From NCBI RefSeq assembly GCF_009902005.1, contig NZ_WUTT01000001.1:1514541-1578540 (forward strand): a DNA stretch of 64,000 nucleotides, given 5' to 3'. The translations under genes were made by a program, and so were the position numbers. Position 1 is the stretch's first letter. Every line of letters begins with the position of its first letter. This DNA comes from Halomonas alimentaria (GTDB lineage Bacteria; Pseudomonadota; Gammaproteobacteria; Pseudomonadales; Halomonadaceae). The notes beneath the pieces are model-generated. The model saw only the letters and a list, made by a program, of their open reading frames with translations. It was not told the DNA's origin and made no database searches. Positions 33,783 to 41,825 of this stretch are shown here, piece by piece.

Positions 33783-33862
33783 CCGTAAAGTACGCATCCG
33801 CTGCCGGCGACGGGCACACGTTGCAGGCGGTGGAGGTGGCAGAAGTGATTGTTCTGCATGGA
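33783..33862. other. 80-bp block identical to 34766-34845 (inverted), upstream of rRNA promoter P1, left copy
   Basis: From CCGTAAAGTACG to TTCTGCATGGA the 80 bp are identical, base for base, to the inverted right copy. Sequence on the P1 side diverges at once and has a different length (30 bp here, 40 bp in the right copy). Just outside lies GGGGCTTGCACCCC. The minus strand carries a small frame from ATG 33859 that begins MQNNHFCHLHRL. Whether it is a DNA site, a small RNA or a peptide gene is not known to me. Confidence 0.75.
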
Positions 33863-33892
33863 GTTTTTTCGGGTCACTTCGAAATATTCCGA

Positions 33893-33920
33893 TTGACAAT
33901 CACGGCACGTTCGGTAGAAT
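33893..33920 (+). promoter_or_regulatory. rRNA operon promoter P1, left leader
   Basis: Perfect -35 TTGACA (33893-33898), 16-bp spacer and -10 TAGAAT (33915-33920), reading towards the 16S stub. Confidence 0.8.
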
Positions 33921-33999
33921 GTGCGCCACTGGATTCGCAGTCACCTCGACGAGGTGAGGCAGTCAGCAGTCACGGCAAGCACGCTTCGCTAGACACCGC

Positions 34000-34027
34000 T
34001 TGACACCGCCAGGCGAATCGGTAGAAT
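34000..34027 (+). promoter_or_regulatory. rRNA operon promoter P2, left leader
   Basis: Perfect -35 TTGACA (34000-34005), 16-bp spacer and -10 TAGAAT (34022-34027). It is 107 bp after P1. Confidence 0.8.
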
Positions 34028-34246
34028 ACGCCTTCCTCGCAGGGCGCTGGCGACACGGAGTTCGCTCCGGCCGGCAGCAAGCGAGACGCTTCACCCGACA
34101 GGGTTCGAAGCCGCTCTTTAACAATCGATCAGGTAATTCATGTGGGCGCTTGTCGATGGCTCGGTGATCCATATCATTGAACCATCAAGGCAAGCGACTC
34201 GTCATAGATCTTCGGATCTATTTGAGAACGTTTGAGCCTTGAGCCA
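34022..34246 (+). repeat. rRNA leader, left arm of a 225-bp inverted repeat (contains boxA)
   Basis: The transcribed leader of an rRNA operon, with boxA GCTCTTTAACA at 34113-34123, the NusB/S10 antitermination site. It is the exact mirror in length of 34336-34560; I count four mismatches in 225 bp. Positions 34247-34278 continue to the 16S start (34279) and are absent from the right arm. Confidence 0.85.
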
Positions 34247-34278
34247 AGTTTGGTGCTACTTCAAGCACTTATGATCTT

Positions 34279-34335
34279 AAACTGAAGAGTTTGATCATGG
34301 CTCAGATTGAACGCTGGCGGCAGGCCTAACACATG
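34279..34335 (+). rRNA. 16S rRNA, first 57 nt only (truncated)
   Basis: Nucleotides 1-57 of 16S rRNA, from AAACTGAAGAGTTTGATCAT through GGCGGCAGGCCTAACACATG. The sequence then jumps into the inverted right leader instead of continuing with CAAGTCG. It cannot be a functional rRNA. Confidence 0.9.
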
Positions 34336-34560
34336 TGGCTCAAGGCTCAAACGTTCTCAAATAGATCCGAAGATCTATGACGAGTCGCTTGCCTTGATGG
34401 TTCAATGATATGAATCACCGAGCCATCGACAAGCGCCCACATGAATTACCTGATCGATTGTTAAAGAGCGGCTTCAAACCCTGTCGAGTGAAGCGTCTCG
34501 CTTGCTGACGGCCGGAGCGAACTCCGTGTCGCCAGCGCCCTGCGAGGAAGGCGTATTCTA
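34336..34560 (-). repeat. rRNA leader, right arm of the inverted repeat (contains boxA)
   Basis: The leader of a different rRNA operon, read on the minus strand towards the left arm. BoxA is at 34459-34469 on the minus strand. It starts at TGGCTCAAGG, so it lacks the last 32 nt before the 16S start that the left leader retains. Confidence 0.85.
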
Positions 34561-34582
34561 CCGATTCGCCTCAGCGTGTCAA
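34555..34582 (-). promoter_or_regulatory. rRNA operon promoter P2, right leader
   Basis: On the minus strand: -35 TTGACA (34577-34582), 16-bp spacer, -10 TAGAAT (34555-34560). Confidence 0.8.
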
Positions 34583-34697
34583 GCGGTGGTTGGCGATGCG
34601 CTGCATCCCGACCGTGTTCCCGCTGACCGCCCATCTCTTCCTGCCGAGATGGCTGCGAATAGAGCCCTCAGCGAGCCCTGTAGAACGAGTGACGCAC

Positions 34698-34725
34698 ATT
34701 CTACCTAACGTGCTGTGATTGTCAA
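34698..34725 (-). promoter_or_regulatory. rRNA operon promoter P1, right leader
   Basis: On the minus strand: -35 TTGACA (34720-34725), 16-bp spacer, -10 TAGAAT (34698-34703). The P1-P2 interval is 36 bp longer than in the left leader and unrelated in sequence. Confidence 0.8.
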
Positions 34726-34765
34726 TCGGAATATTTCGAAGCAATTCGACCTGATTCGAAAATAA

Positions 34766-34845
34766 TCCATGCAGAACAATCACTTCTGCCACCTCCACCG
34801 CCTGCAACGTGTGCCCGTCGCCGGCAGCGGATGCGTACTTTACGG
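34766..34845. other. 80-bp block identical to 33783-33862 (inverted), right copy
   Basis: Identical over 80 bp to the left copy. It ends 40 bp upstream of the right P1. The plus strand carries the matching small frame from ATG 34769. Just outside is GGGGCGCAAGCCC, a relative of the left hairpin. Confidence 0.75.
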
Positions 34846-34981
34846 ATCCGCGAGCCGGGGCGCAAGCCCTTCCGGTAAAAAAGTTCCAGGAACCTCTCCG
34901 AAAGGCGAAGACGGCACGACCACTGTCATCCACACCCCTCCACCCGCAGGGGTTGTGGATAGCTCCTCTCGCCGTGCCTGG

Positions 34982-37828
34982 CTACCGGCTGGCACGGTCG
35001 AGCAGCGCGAGTATCGAACGATACGGGATGCCCCCATGCTGGGACAGTCCGATCTCGCAGGTCCGTGAGTTGGAGTAGCCCGCACTGCAGTCGACCACCT
35101 GCTCCGCCAGTCCGGCGAGTGCCGAGGCATTGAGTTCCGGCACGCTGAACCCCTTGTCGCCGGCGAAACCGCAGCAGGTAACCTCCGCGGGCACCACCAC
35201 CTCGCTGGCACAGGCCCGCGCCAGGGCTATCATCTTCTCGCCCAACCCCATCCGCGTGCTGGAGCAGGTCACGTGGACTGCGATCCGCTCCTGGAGTGGC
35301 CGAATGGTCAGGCGCGGCAGCAGGTGATCATGGGCGAAGGTGACGGGCTCATGCAGCGCGAGGCAAGCATCGAGGCTCTCCTGCATCTGCAGGGTGCAGG
35401 GGCTGGTATCGCAGAGGATCGGATAGCGGCCGTTCTCGCTGGCGGCAAGCAGTTCGCGATTGAGCTCGCGCCCCTTGTGCTCCGCCTCGTCGAACTGCCC
35501 CTTGGAACGGAAGGCCATGCCGCAGCAGAGACTATCGACCCGTTCGGGAATCACCACCGCGAACCCGGCCCTGTCGAGCAGCGCCAGGGTGATCTCCATC
35601 ACCGAGCGCGACTCTCCGGCGTCGCGACGGTCGGCGCCGAACATGCGAGTCGCACAGCTGGGCAGGTAGACCACCCGGGGGCGATCATCGCCCGCATCCG
35701 GCAACTCACCCAGCACGCGCACCGGCGCGGCCCCGGGCAGTGCCGGCGTCCACAGCGGTACACGCTCGCCGCTCAGGCGACGCGCGCCGCGGGCCGCACG
35801 CGACATCAGTGAATCGCCCATCAGCTTGTTTACCGCCCCTGCGGCCCGCAGCGAGCCTCGCGCCAGCCGGGTGACACCGTCGAAGTGGCGGCCGATGCGG
35901 CGCGCCAATCCGGCACGCTGGCTCAGGCGCCGTCGACGCATGTCACGCACCAGATCTCCGGTATTGATCCCTACCGGACACTGGGTCTCGCACAGGCCGT
36001 CCACCGCGCAGGTGGCATCCACATGATAGGCAAGGCCCCCACGCAGTGATGCCAGGCGCACCGCATCCGCCTCACCTGCCGAGTCACCCAGCGCCTCGAG
36101 GCGTGCCACCTCGCGGGTGATAACGATGCGCTGGCGCGGCGTCAGGGTCAGGTCCCTGGACGGACAGACATGCTCGCAGAAGCCACACTCGATGCACTTG
36201 TCGACGATCTCGTGGGCCGCTGGCAAGGGCTTGAGGTTCTCCAGGTGCAGGGTCGGGTTGCGGCTCAGGATCACCTCGGGGTTGAGCTGGTTCTCGGGGT
36301 CGAAGAGCGCCTTGATCTCCCACATCAGCGCATAGGCCTCGGGGCCCCACTCCAGCTCCACATAGGGCGCCATGTTGCGTCCGGTACCATGCTCGGCCTT
36401 GAGCGAACCGCCATACTCGACCCCAACCAGCTGCGCCACCTCGTCCATCAGCGCCTGGTAGCGCTCGACTTCGCCGGGCTTCTCGAACCCCTGGGGAAAG
36501 ACGAAGTGCAGGTTGCCCTCCAGGGCGTGGCCGAAGAGGATCGCCTCCGCATAGCCGTGGCGGTGGAAGGTCTCGGTCAGTGCCAGCACGCCTTCGTCGA
36601 GACGCTCGATGGGAAAGGCCACGTCCTCGATGATCACCGTGGTGCCGGTGTCGCGCACCGCCCCCACCGCGGGGAACAGGCCCTTGCGGATCTTCCAGTA
36701 GAGGGCGTAGCGATCGGTATCGCGGGTGAAGGTGACCGGTTCCAGGGTACGGATACCCTCCAGCGTCCCCTGCACCTCGTCCATGCGCGCGGCCAGGTCG
36801 GCATCGTCGTGGCCTCGCACGTCGATCAGCAGCGCCGCCGCCCCGTCGGGGAGCGTGCGCAGCACCTCGGGCATGCCTGCCTCGCGCTCCACCGAGCGCA
36901 GCGCGGCACGATCCATCAGCTCCACGGCGGAGACCGGCGAACGCTTAAGGGCGATGGTGGCCCGGCAGGTGGTGGCCATGTCCGGGAAGAAGGCCAGCGC
37001 CGCCGCCTTGTGGGGTTCATCCACCACGGTCTGGTAGGTGATGGCGCTGATGAATCCGAGGGTGCCCTCGGAGCCGATCATCAGGTGCTTGAGGATCTCG
37101 ATGCCGTCGCTGAAGTCGACCAGGCTGTTGAGGGCATAGCCGGTGGTGTTCTTGAGCCGGTACTTGTGGCGGATCCTCTCGGCCAGTTCGGCATTGCCCT
37201 GGGTCTCGGCGGCAAGGCGCTCGAGCCCCGCCAGCAGCTCGGCGTGGCTGCCGCGGAAGGCCGCCACGCTCTCGGGGTCGGCGGTATCCAGCAGGCTGCC
37301 GTCGGCGAGGATCACGCGCAGGTCACGCACGGTGCGATAGCTGTTCTGGGCGGTGCCACAGCACATGCCGGAGGCGTTGTTGGCGGCGATGCCACCGATC
37401 ATGCAGCTGTTGATGGAGGCCGGGTCCGGGCCGATCTTGCGTCCGAAGGGGGCGAGCAACTGGTTGGCCCGAGCGCCGATCACCCCGGGCTGCAGGCGGA
37501 TCGCCCGCCCCTCGTCGAGCAGCTCATGGCCGCGCCAGCCGTGCCCCAGCTGGATCAGCACCGAGTCGGTGACCGCCTGGCCGGAAAGCGAGGTGCCGGC
37601 GGCGCGAAAGGTCACCGGCAGCCGTCGGGCCCGGCATTCGGCCAGGATCACGCGCAGCTCCGCCTCGCTCTCGGGGCGCACCACCAGCCTCGGCACCAGG
37701 CGATAGAAGCTGGCATCGGTGCCGTACGCCAGGGTGCGCAGCGGATCGTCTATCAGCTGCTCTGCAGGCAACGAGGCCGCCAGGGCGGCCTTCAGCTCCC
37801 GGTAGGCCTCGGCGCTCGGCCGGCTCAT
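34982..37828 (-). CDS. FAD/Fe-S-dependent D-lactate dehydrogenase (Dld-II type)
   Basis: A 948-residue fusion. Residues about 40-270 form an FAD-binding PCMH domain (VTFRAAGTSLSGQAVTDSVL, SCMIGGIAANNASGMCCGT). The FAD-oxidase C domain follows (ILFGHALEGNLHFVF, EHGTGRNMAPYVELEWG). Then come Fe-S motifs CIECGFCEHVCPSRDLTL and CAVDGLCETQCPVGINTG, and CCG domains (DSLCCGMAFRSKG, VTCCGFAGDKGF). It resembles Shewanella Dld-II and Pseudomonas PA4772-type enzymes that oxidise D-lactate to pyruvate. It overlaps lutC by 4 bp and is the last gene of lutA-lutB-lutC-dld. Confidence 0.88.
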   Translation of the reverse strand: MSRPSAEAYRELKAALAASLPAEQLIDDPLRTLAYGTDASFYRLVPRLVVRPESEAELRVILAECRARRLPVTFRAAGTSLSGQAVTDSVLIQLGHGWRGHELLDEGRAIRLQPGVIGARANQLLAPFGRKIGPDPASINSCMIGGIAANNASGMCCGTAQNSYRTVRDLRVILADGSLLDTADPESVAAFRGSHAELLAGLERLAAETQGNAELAERIRHKYRLKNTTGYALNSLVDFSDGIEILKHLMIGSEGTLGFISAITYQTVVDEPHKAAALAFFPDMATTCRATIALKRSPVSAVELMDRAALRSVEREAGMPEVLRTLPDGAAALLIDVRGHDDADLAARMDEVQGTLEGIRTLEPVTFTRDTDRYALYWKIRKGLFPAVGAVRDTGTTVIIEDVAFPIERLDEGVLALTETFHRHGYAEAILFGHALEGNLHFVFPQGFEKPGEVERYQALMDEVAQLVGVEYGGSLKAEHGTGRNMAPYVELEWGPEAYALMWEIKALFDPENQLNPEVILSRNPTLHLENLKPLPAAHEIVDKCIECGFCEHVCPSRDLTLTPRQRIVITREVARLEALGDSAGEADAVRLASLRGGLAYHVDATCAVDGLCETQCPVGINTGDLVRDMRRRRLSQRAGLARRIGRHFDGVTRLARGSLRAAGAVNKLMGDSLMSRAARGARRLSGERVPLWTPALPGAAPVRVLGELPDAGDDRPRVVYLPSCATRMFGADRRDAGESRSVMEITLALLDRAGFAVVIPERVDSLCCGMAFRSKGQFDEAEHKGRELNRELLAASENGRYPILCDTSPCTLQMQESLDACLALHEPVTFAHDHLLPRLTIRPLQERIAVHVTCSSTRMGLGEKMIALARACASEVVVPAEVTCCGFAGDKGFSVPELNASALAGLAEQVVDCSAGYSNSRTCEIGLSQHGGIPYRSILALLDRASR

Positions 37829-38505
37829 CGCGAGATCCCGGCGGAGTCACCGGCATGGCGCACGATGACCACCAGTTCACGCGGCCCGTGCACCCCGTAG
37901 GCCAGGGTCTGCTCGATATCGGCGGTCTTGCTGGGGCCCGAGATCAGCAGGGCGTTGGTCGGCATGCCATCGGCCCAGCCATGGCCCTCGACAACATCGA
38001 AGAAGGTGTCCGCAAGGGTATCGGCATCCAGCACGGCGATATGCAGCGGCGGTACCAGGCTGATCAGGCGTGGCTCGTCGGGGGTCGGCCACAGCCACAG
38101 GCTGCCGGTCTCGGCGATGGCCCCGCGGGTGGAGGTCAGGCCGGCATCGACGCTCTCGAACTGCTCGCGCTGCCACTGTTCGATATCGCGATCCACGTCG
38201 ACCAGCTCCACGTCGGCATCGGCCAGGGCACTGCGGGCCTCGGCAGCCACTGGGTGCTGCTTGCCCAGCGCCAGCCGACGCACGCCCTTGTCGGCGAGCA
38301 CCCCGGCCAGCGCCTCGGTCCAGCGAGCCTCGTCGACATGGACCACCTCGCCATGTACCGAGCCGATCCAGCGCTCGAAGCGCGCCAGGCGCTCCTCCTC
38401 GCTCCAGCCACGATTCGTCGCCACGGTGAAGTCGCTCTCCGGCGCACTCAGCGGTCCGTCGAGGCGCTCGCGCAGGCGCTTGAGAATGGCGTTGCGGGCA
38501 CTCAT
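37825..38505 (-). CDS. lutC: LutC/LldG, L-lactate oxidation complex subunit
   Basis: A 226-residue LUD-domain protein, third subunit of the LutABC (LldEFG) complex that oxidises L-lactate. Seen: GAIAETGSLWLWPTPDEPRL and LLISGPSKTADIEQTLAYGVHGP near the C-terminus, typical of LutC. Start and stop overlap its neighbours (TGATG with lutB, ATGA with dld). Confidence 0.9.
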   Translation of the reverse strand: MSARNAILKRLRERLDGPLSAPESDFTVATNRGWSEEERLARFERWIGSVHGEVVHVDEARWTEALAGVLADKGVRRLALGKQHPVAAEARSALADADVELVDVDRDIEQWQREQFESVDAGLTSTRGAIAETGSLWLWPTPDEPRLISLVPPLHIAVLDADTLADTFFDVVEGHGWADGMPTNALLISGPSKTADIEQTLAYGVHGPRELVVIVRHAGDSAGISR

Positions 38506-39977
38506 CAGCGCTCCTCCTCGTGGCTTTTGCTGTTCGGCTCATGGCTCTTGCTCGCCTGATGCCGCTTGACCAGCGCATGCAGGGTGGTACTGGCCGGCTT
38601 GGGGGCGGTGCGGTAGTCGGTCCAGGCACCCAGCTTCGCGGGCGTCAATGCCCTGAGCTTTCCGGCCACTGCGGTGCCACTGCGCCAGGCGCCAGGGTGG
38701 GTGGCCAGCCACTGGAAGCCCTTCCAGGCGGCGACCTCCTTGCGAGTGCGCTTGATGCCGGCGCCGGGCACGTTGCCGCGCCCCTCGCCCACCGACTCCT
38801 TGCGCAGCCGCACCAGCAGGTCGGGGATCGGAATCTTCACCGGGCAGACCTCGCCACAGGCGCCGCACAGGCTGGAGGCGGTGGGCAGGTCCTTGGTCTC
38901 CTCGAGCCCCATCAGGTGGGGCGAGAGGATGCTGCCGATCGGGCCGGGGTAGGTGGTGCCGTAGGTGTGGCCGCCCACCCGGGTATAGACGGGGCAGTGG
39001 TTCATGCAGGCGCCGCAACGGATGCAGCGCAGGGTGTCGAGCAGTTCGTCATCCTGATAGATGCGCGAACGGCCGCTGTCCACCAGCACCAGGTGGACCT
39101 CCTTCGGCCCGTCGTGCTCGCCTTCCTTGCGCGGCGAGCTGATCATGTTGAAGTAGGTGGTGACGTGCTGGCCGGTGGCGGAGCGAGTCAGCAGGGCGTA
39201 GAGGGGCGGCACGTCGCGCAACTGCTCGACCACCTTCTCGATGCCGGTCACGGCGACGTGCACCGGCGGCACCGTGGTGGTCATGCGGCCGTTGCCCTCG
39301 TTCTCCACCAGGCAGAGGGTGCCGGTCTCGGCCACCGCGAAGTTGACCCCCGAGACCCCTACATCGGCAGCCATGAAGCGCTCGCGCAGCTGCTGCCGGG
39401 CCGCCGCGGTCATGTAGTCGACGTCGCGGGTGCGCTCGGTGCCGGTCTTGTCGTGCAGGATCTCGGAGATCTCATCGGTGTTGAGATGGATCGCCGGCAT
39501 GATGATGTGCGAGGGAGTCTGCTGGTTGAGCTGCACCAGGTATTCGCCGAGATCGGACTCCAGCGCCTCGATGCCCGCCTCCTCCAGATGGGCGTTGAGG
39601 TGCATCTCCTCGGAGACCATCGACTTGCCCTTGATCACCGAGCGCGCCCCGTGGGACTCGCAGATCTCGCGGACGATACGGCACGCCTCGTCGCCATCCT
39701 CGGCCCAGTGCACGCGAATGCCGTTGGCCTCGCAGTTGGCCTCCAGCTGCTCGAGCAGGTCGGGCAGCCTGGCGAGCGCCCGCAGGCGGATATTGGCGCC
39801 CAGTTCGCGCAGGGTCTCGAGGTCCCAGTCATCGAAGCTGTCACGCCGCTTGGACATCAGGCCATCCATCGCCTTGCGGAAGTTGGCGCGGATCTGCGGA
39901 TTGCCCAGGGCGTCGTGGGCCTGGCGATGGAACTCGCGCGGGGTGTATGTCTCCACGCCGGGGGTCTGTCCGCTCAT
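38505..39977 (-). CDS. lutB: LutB/LldF, Fe-S subunit of the L-lactate oxidation complex
   Basis: A 490-residue protein with an N-terminal LUD domain (GKSMVSEEMHLNAHLEEAGI, VNFAVAETGTLCLVENEGNG) and C-terminal ferredoxin-type motifs CIRCGACMNHCPVYTRVGG and CGACGEVCPVKIPIPD. ATG 39977 overlaps the lutA stop by 4 bp. It passes electrons within LutABC. Confidence 0.92.
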   Translation of the reverse strand: MSGQTPGVETYTPREFHRQAHDALGNPQIRANFRKAMDGLMSKRRDSFDDWDLETLRELGANIRLRALARLPDLLEQLEANCEANGIRVHWAEDGDEACRIVREICESHGARSVIKGKSMVSEEMHLNAHLEEAGIEALESDLGEYLVQLNQQTPSHIIMPAIHLNTDEISEILHDKTGTERTRDVDYMTAAARQQLRERFMAADVGVSGVNFAVAETGTLCLVENEGNGRMTTTVPPVHVAVTGIEKVVEQLRDVPPLYALLTRSATGQHVTTYFNMISSPRKEGEHDGPKEVHLVLVDSGRSRIYQDDELLDTLRCIRCGACMNHCPVYTRVGGHTYGTTYPGPIGSILSPHLMGLEETKDLPTASSLCGACGEVCPVKIPIPDLLVRLRKESVGEGRGNVPGAGIKRTRKEVAAWKGFQWLATHPGAWRSGTAVAGKLRALTPAKLGAWTDYRTAPKPASTTLHALVKRHQASKSHEPNSKSHEEER

Positions 39978-40729
39978 GAGGTCCTCCGCCACAGGTAACT
40001 GGCGATATGCTCGCCCTGGATCGACTTGTTCAGCTTCTCGAAACGCCCGCCGATGTTCATCATGCAGCCGCAGTCGGAGGTCACGAAGCGTTTCGCCCCG
40101 CTGGCCTCGATGGCCTGGGTCTTGTCCTCCACCATGGCGGCGGAGACCTCGGGGTGACGCACCGCGAAGGTGCCACCGAAACCGCAGCACTCGGCGGCCC
40201 GCGCCTGCTCTACCAGCTCGACCTGGCCGAGCTTCGCCAGCAGCGCCGGCCCGGTCTCGGCCAGCCCCATCTCGCGGCGCGCACTGCAGGAGGTGTGCAT
40301 CGCCACCTTCTCGGGCTCGCCGCGATCCTCCAGGTCAAGATGGCAGACATGGATCAGGAACTCGGTCAGCTCGAAGACGCGCCCGGCCACCTCCTCGGCC
40401 TTCGCCTCGAGGTCGCTGCCGGCGAAGAGCTGGGGGTAGTGGGTGCGCATCATGCCGCCGCAGGAGCCCGAGGGCACCACGATCGGCCAGGGCTCGGGGA
40501 AGAGATCGAGCTGGGCCGCCGCCACGGCACGCGCCTCATCGTGGTAGCCGGAGGTATAGGCCGGCTGGCCGCAACAGGTCTGGTCCTCGGGGAACAGCAC
40601 CTCGATGCCCTCGCGCTCGAGCAGCCGGATGGCATCCATCCCGGCCTCGGGATAGAAGAGGTCGATCAGGCAGGTGCCGAACAGGTAGACCTTGTCCGGC
40701 CTCGGAGGGTAGAGCTTGACGGCGGTCAT
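39974..40729 (-). CDS. lutA: LutA/LldE, CCG-domain subunit of the L-lactate oxidation complex
   Basis: A 251-residue protein with two cysteine-rich CCG domains: DQTCCGQPAYTSGYHDEAR and AAECCGFGGTFAVRHPEVS. ATG 40729 (MTAVKLYPP) is chosen over ATG 40744 because it aligns with the family start. First gene of the operon; an LldR-type operator lies 43 bp upstream. No lactate permease gene accompanies the cluster. Confidence 0.92.
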   Translation of the reverse strand: MTAVKLYPPRPDKVYLFGTCLIDLFYPEAGMDAIRLLEREGIEVLFPEDQTCCGQPAYTSGYHDEARAVAAAQLDLFPEPWPIVVPSGSCGGMMRTHYPQLFAGSDLEAKAEEVAGRVFELTEFLIHVCHLDLEDRGEPEKVAMHTSCSARREMGLAETGPALLAKLGQVELVEQARAAECCGFGGTFAVRHPEVSAAMVEDKTQAIEASGAKRFVTSDCGCMMNIGGRFEKLNKSIQGEHIASYLWRRTS

Positions 40730-40771
40730 CGGCGGTTCCTTCAACAGCTGGCATGGTCGTCACTCTGGTAA

Positions 40772-40786
40772 AGTGGTAAAACCAAT
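40772..40786. promoter_or_regulatory. LldR-type operator O1 upstream of lutA
   Basis: AGTGGTAAAACCAAT contains TGGTAAAACCA (40774-40784), matching the TGGT-N3-ACCA pattern of FadR-subfamily GntR regulators such as LldR. It lies 43 bp upstream of the lutA ATG. Confidence 0.65.
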
Positions 40787-40957
40787 TTACCCGACGGATT
40801 CGGCGAACCTTACGGAGGCCGCCGCTACAGTGTCAAACGAGCGACGGGGTTTTTCTCGCCATATTGCGCTAGACTTTGGTCTACCCCAGCTCGGCATTAT
40901 TACAAGCTTTTGAAATTCGGTAAGATATTCTCTCCTCCCCGGTAATCTCGCCACGCA

Positions 40958-40980
40958 GGATATTGGTATTACCAATATCC
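40958..40980. promoter_or_regulatory. LldR-type operator O2 upstream of lldR
   Basis: A perfect 23-bp palindrome (11 + 1 + 11) centred on 40969 with core TTGGTATTACCAA. It lies 59 bp upstream of the lldR ATG, so autoregulation is likely. With O1 it brackets the divergent promoter region 40730-41039. Confidence 0.75.
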
Positions 40981-41039
40981 TGCAGTAAGATGTGGCCAAG
41001 CCTCCCCACCGAAACCTCGACCACCACCGGAGCCTCGCC

Positions 41040-41825
41040 ATGGCCTACCCGCCCCTGCGCCAGCCGCGCCTGGCCGATGTGATCACCGAAAGACTCGAGG
41101 CGATGATCCTCGAGGGCAGCCTCCAGCCCGGACAGAAACTGCCACCCGAACGGGAACTGGCGGAGCGCTTCAGCGTATCGCGGCCCTCGCTGCGCGAAGC
41201 CATCCAGAAACTCGCTGCCCGAGGCCTGTTGATCAGCCGTCAGGGGGGCGGCACCTTCATCGGCGAGGAGCTCAAAAGCGGCTACAGCGACCCGCTGCTC
41301 GAGATGCTATCGCGTCACGGCGAGTTCCACCTGGACCTGCTGGAGTTCCGCGATGCCATGGAGGGCCTCTCCGCCTACTATGCCGCGCTGCGTTCGACGC
41401 CTACCGACAAGGCACTGCTGATCAAGCGCTTCGAGGAGCTGGAGGCGTGCTTCCAGGGGCACGACCCGGCCGAGGAGGCCAAGGCCGATGCCGCCTTCCA
41501 CCTGGCCATCGCCGAGTCGGCACACAACGTGCTGCTGCTGCATACCATTCGCGGCATCTTCCATCTGCTGGAGAAGAGCATCGTCGACAACCTCGCTCAC
41601 CTCTTCGAGAAGCCGGATGCCCGTCCCCAGCTGATGGTCCAGCACCGCGCACTGCTCGATGCCATTCTCGAGGGGCGCGCCGAGGATGCCCGGGCTCGCG
41701 CCCACGAACACCTGGTGTTTGTCGAGGAGGGGCTGCTCGAAGTGGAGCGTGCCGAGACCCGTGCCCAGCGCGCCCTGCGCCGCGCCCAGGCGATGCCGGC
41801 GCCACGCAGTGAAGGGAGCATATGA
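41040..41825 (+). CDS. lldR: LldR-like GntR regulator (FadR subfamily)
   Basis: A 261-residue regulator with a GntR winged helix at residues about 10-75 (MILEGSLQPGQKLPPEREL, SVSRPSLREAIQKLAARGLL) and an FCD effector domain (FRDAMEGLSAYYAALRST, DAAFHLAIAESAHNVLLLH). Divergent position from lutABC and the flanking operators support lactate control. ATG 41040 aligns with the family start. Its stop overlaps dctB by 4 bp, so regulator and two-component genes share an operon. Confidence 0.88.
   Translation: MAYPPLRQPRLADVITERLEAMILEGSLQPGQKLPPERELAERFSVSRPSLREAIQKLAARGLLISRQGGGTFIGEELKSGYSDPLLEMLSRHGEFHLDLLEFRDAMEGLSAYYAALRSTPTDKALLIKRFEELEACFQGHDPAEEAKADAAFHLAIAESAHNVLLLHTIRGIFHLLEKSIVDNLAHLFEKPDARPQLMVQHRALLDAILEGRAEDARARAHEHLVFVEEGLLEVERAETRAQRALRRAQAMPAPRSEGSI

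Noticed and set aside
34279..34335. Functional 16S rRNA gene
   Set aside because: Only the first 57 nt are present before the sequence switches to an inverted leader.
34022..34560. Inverted leaders as a simple fold-back sequencing chimera
   Set aside because: A fold-back would give identical arms. Here the P1-P2 intervals differ in sequence and by 36 bp in length, and the arms differ at several positions.
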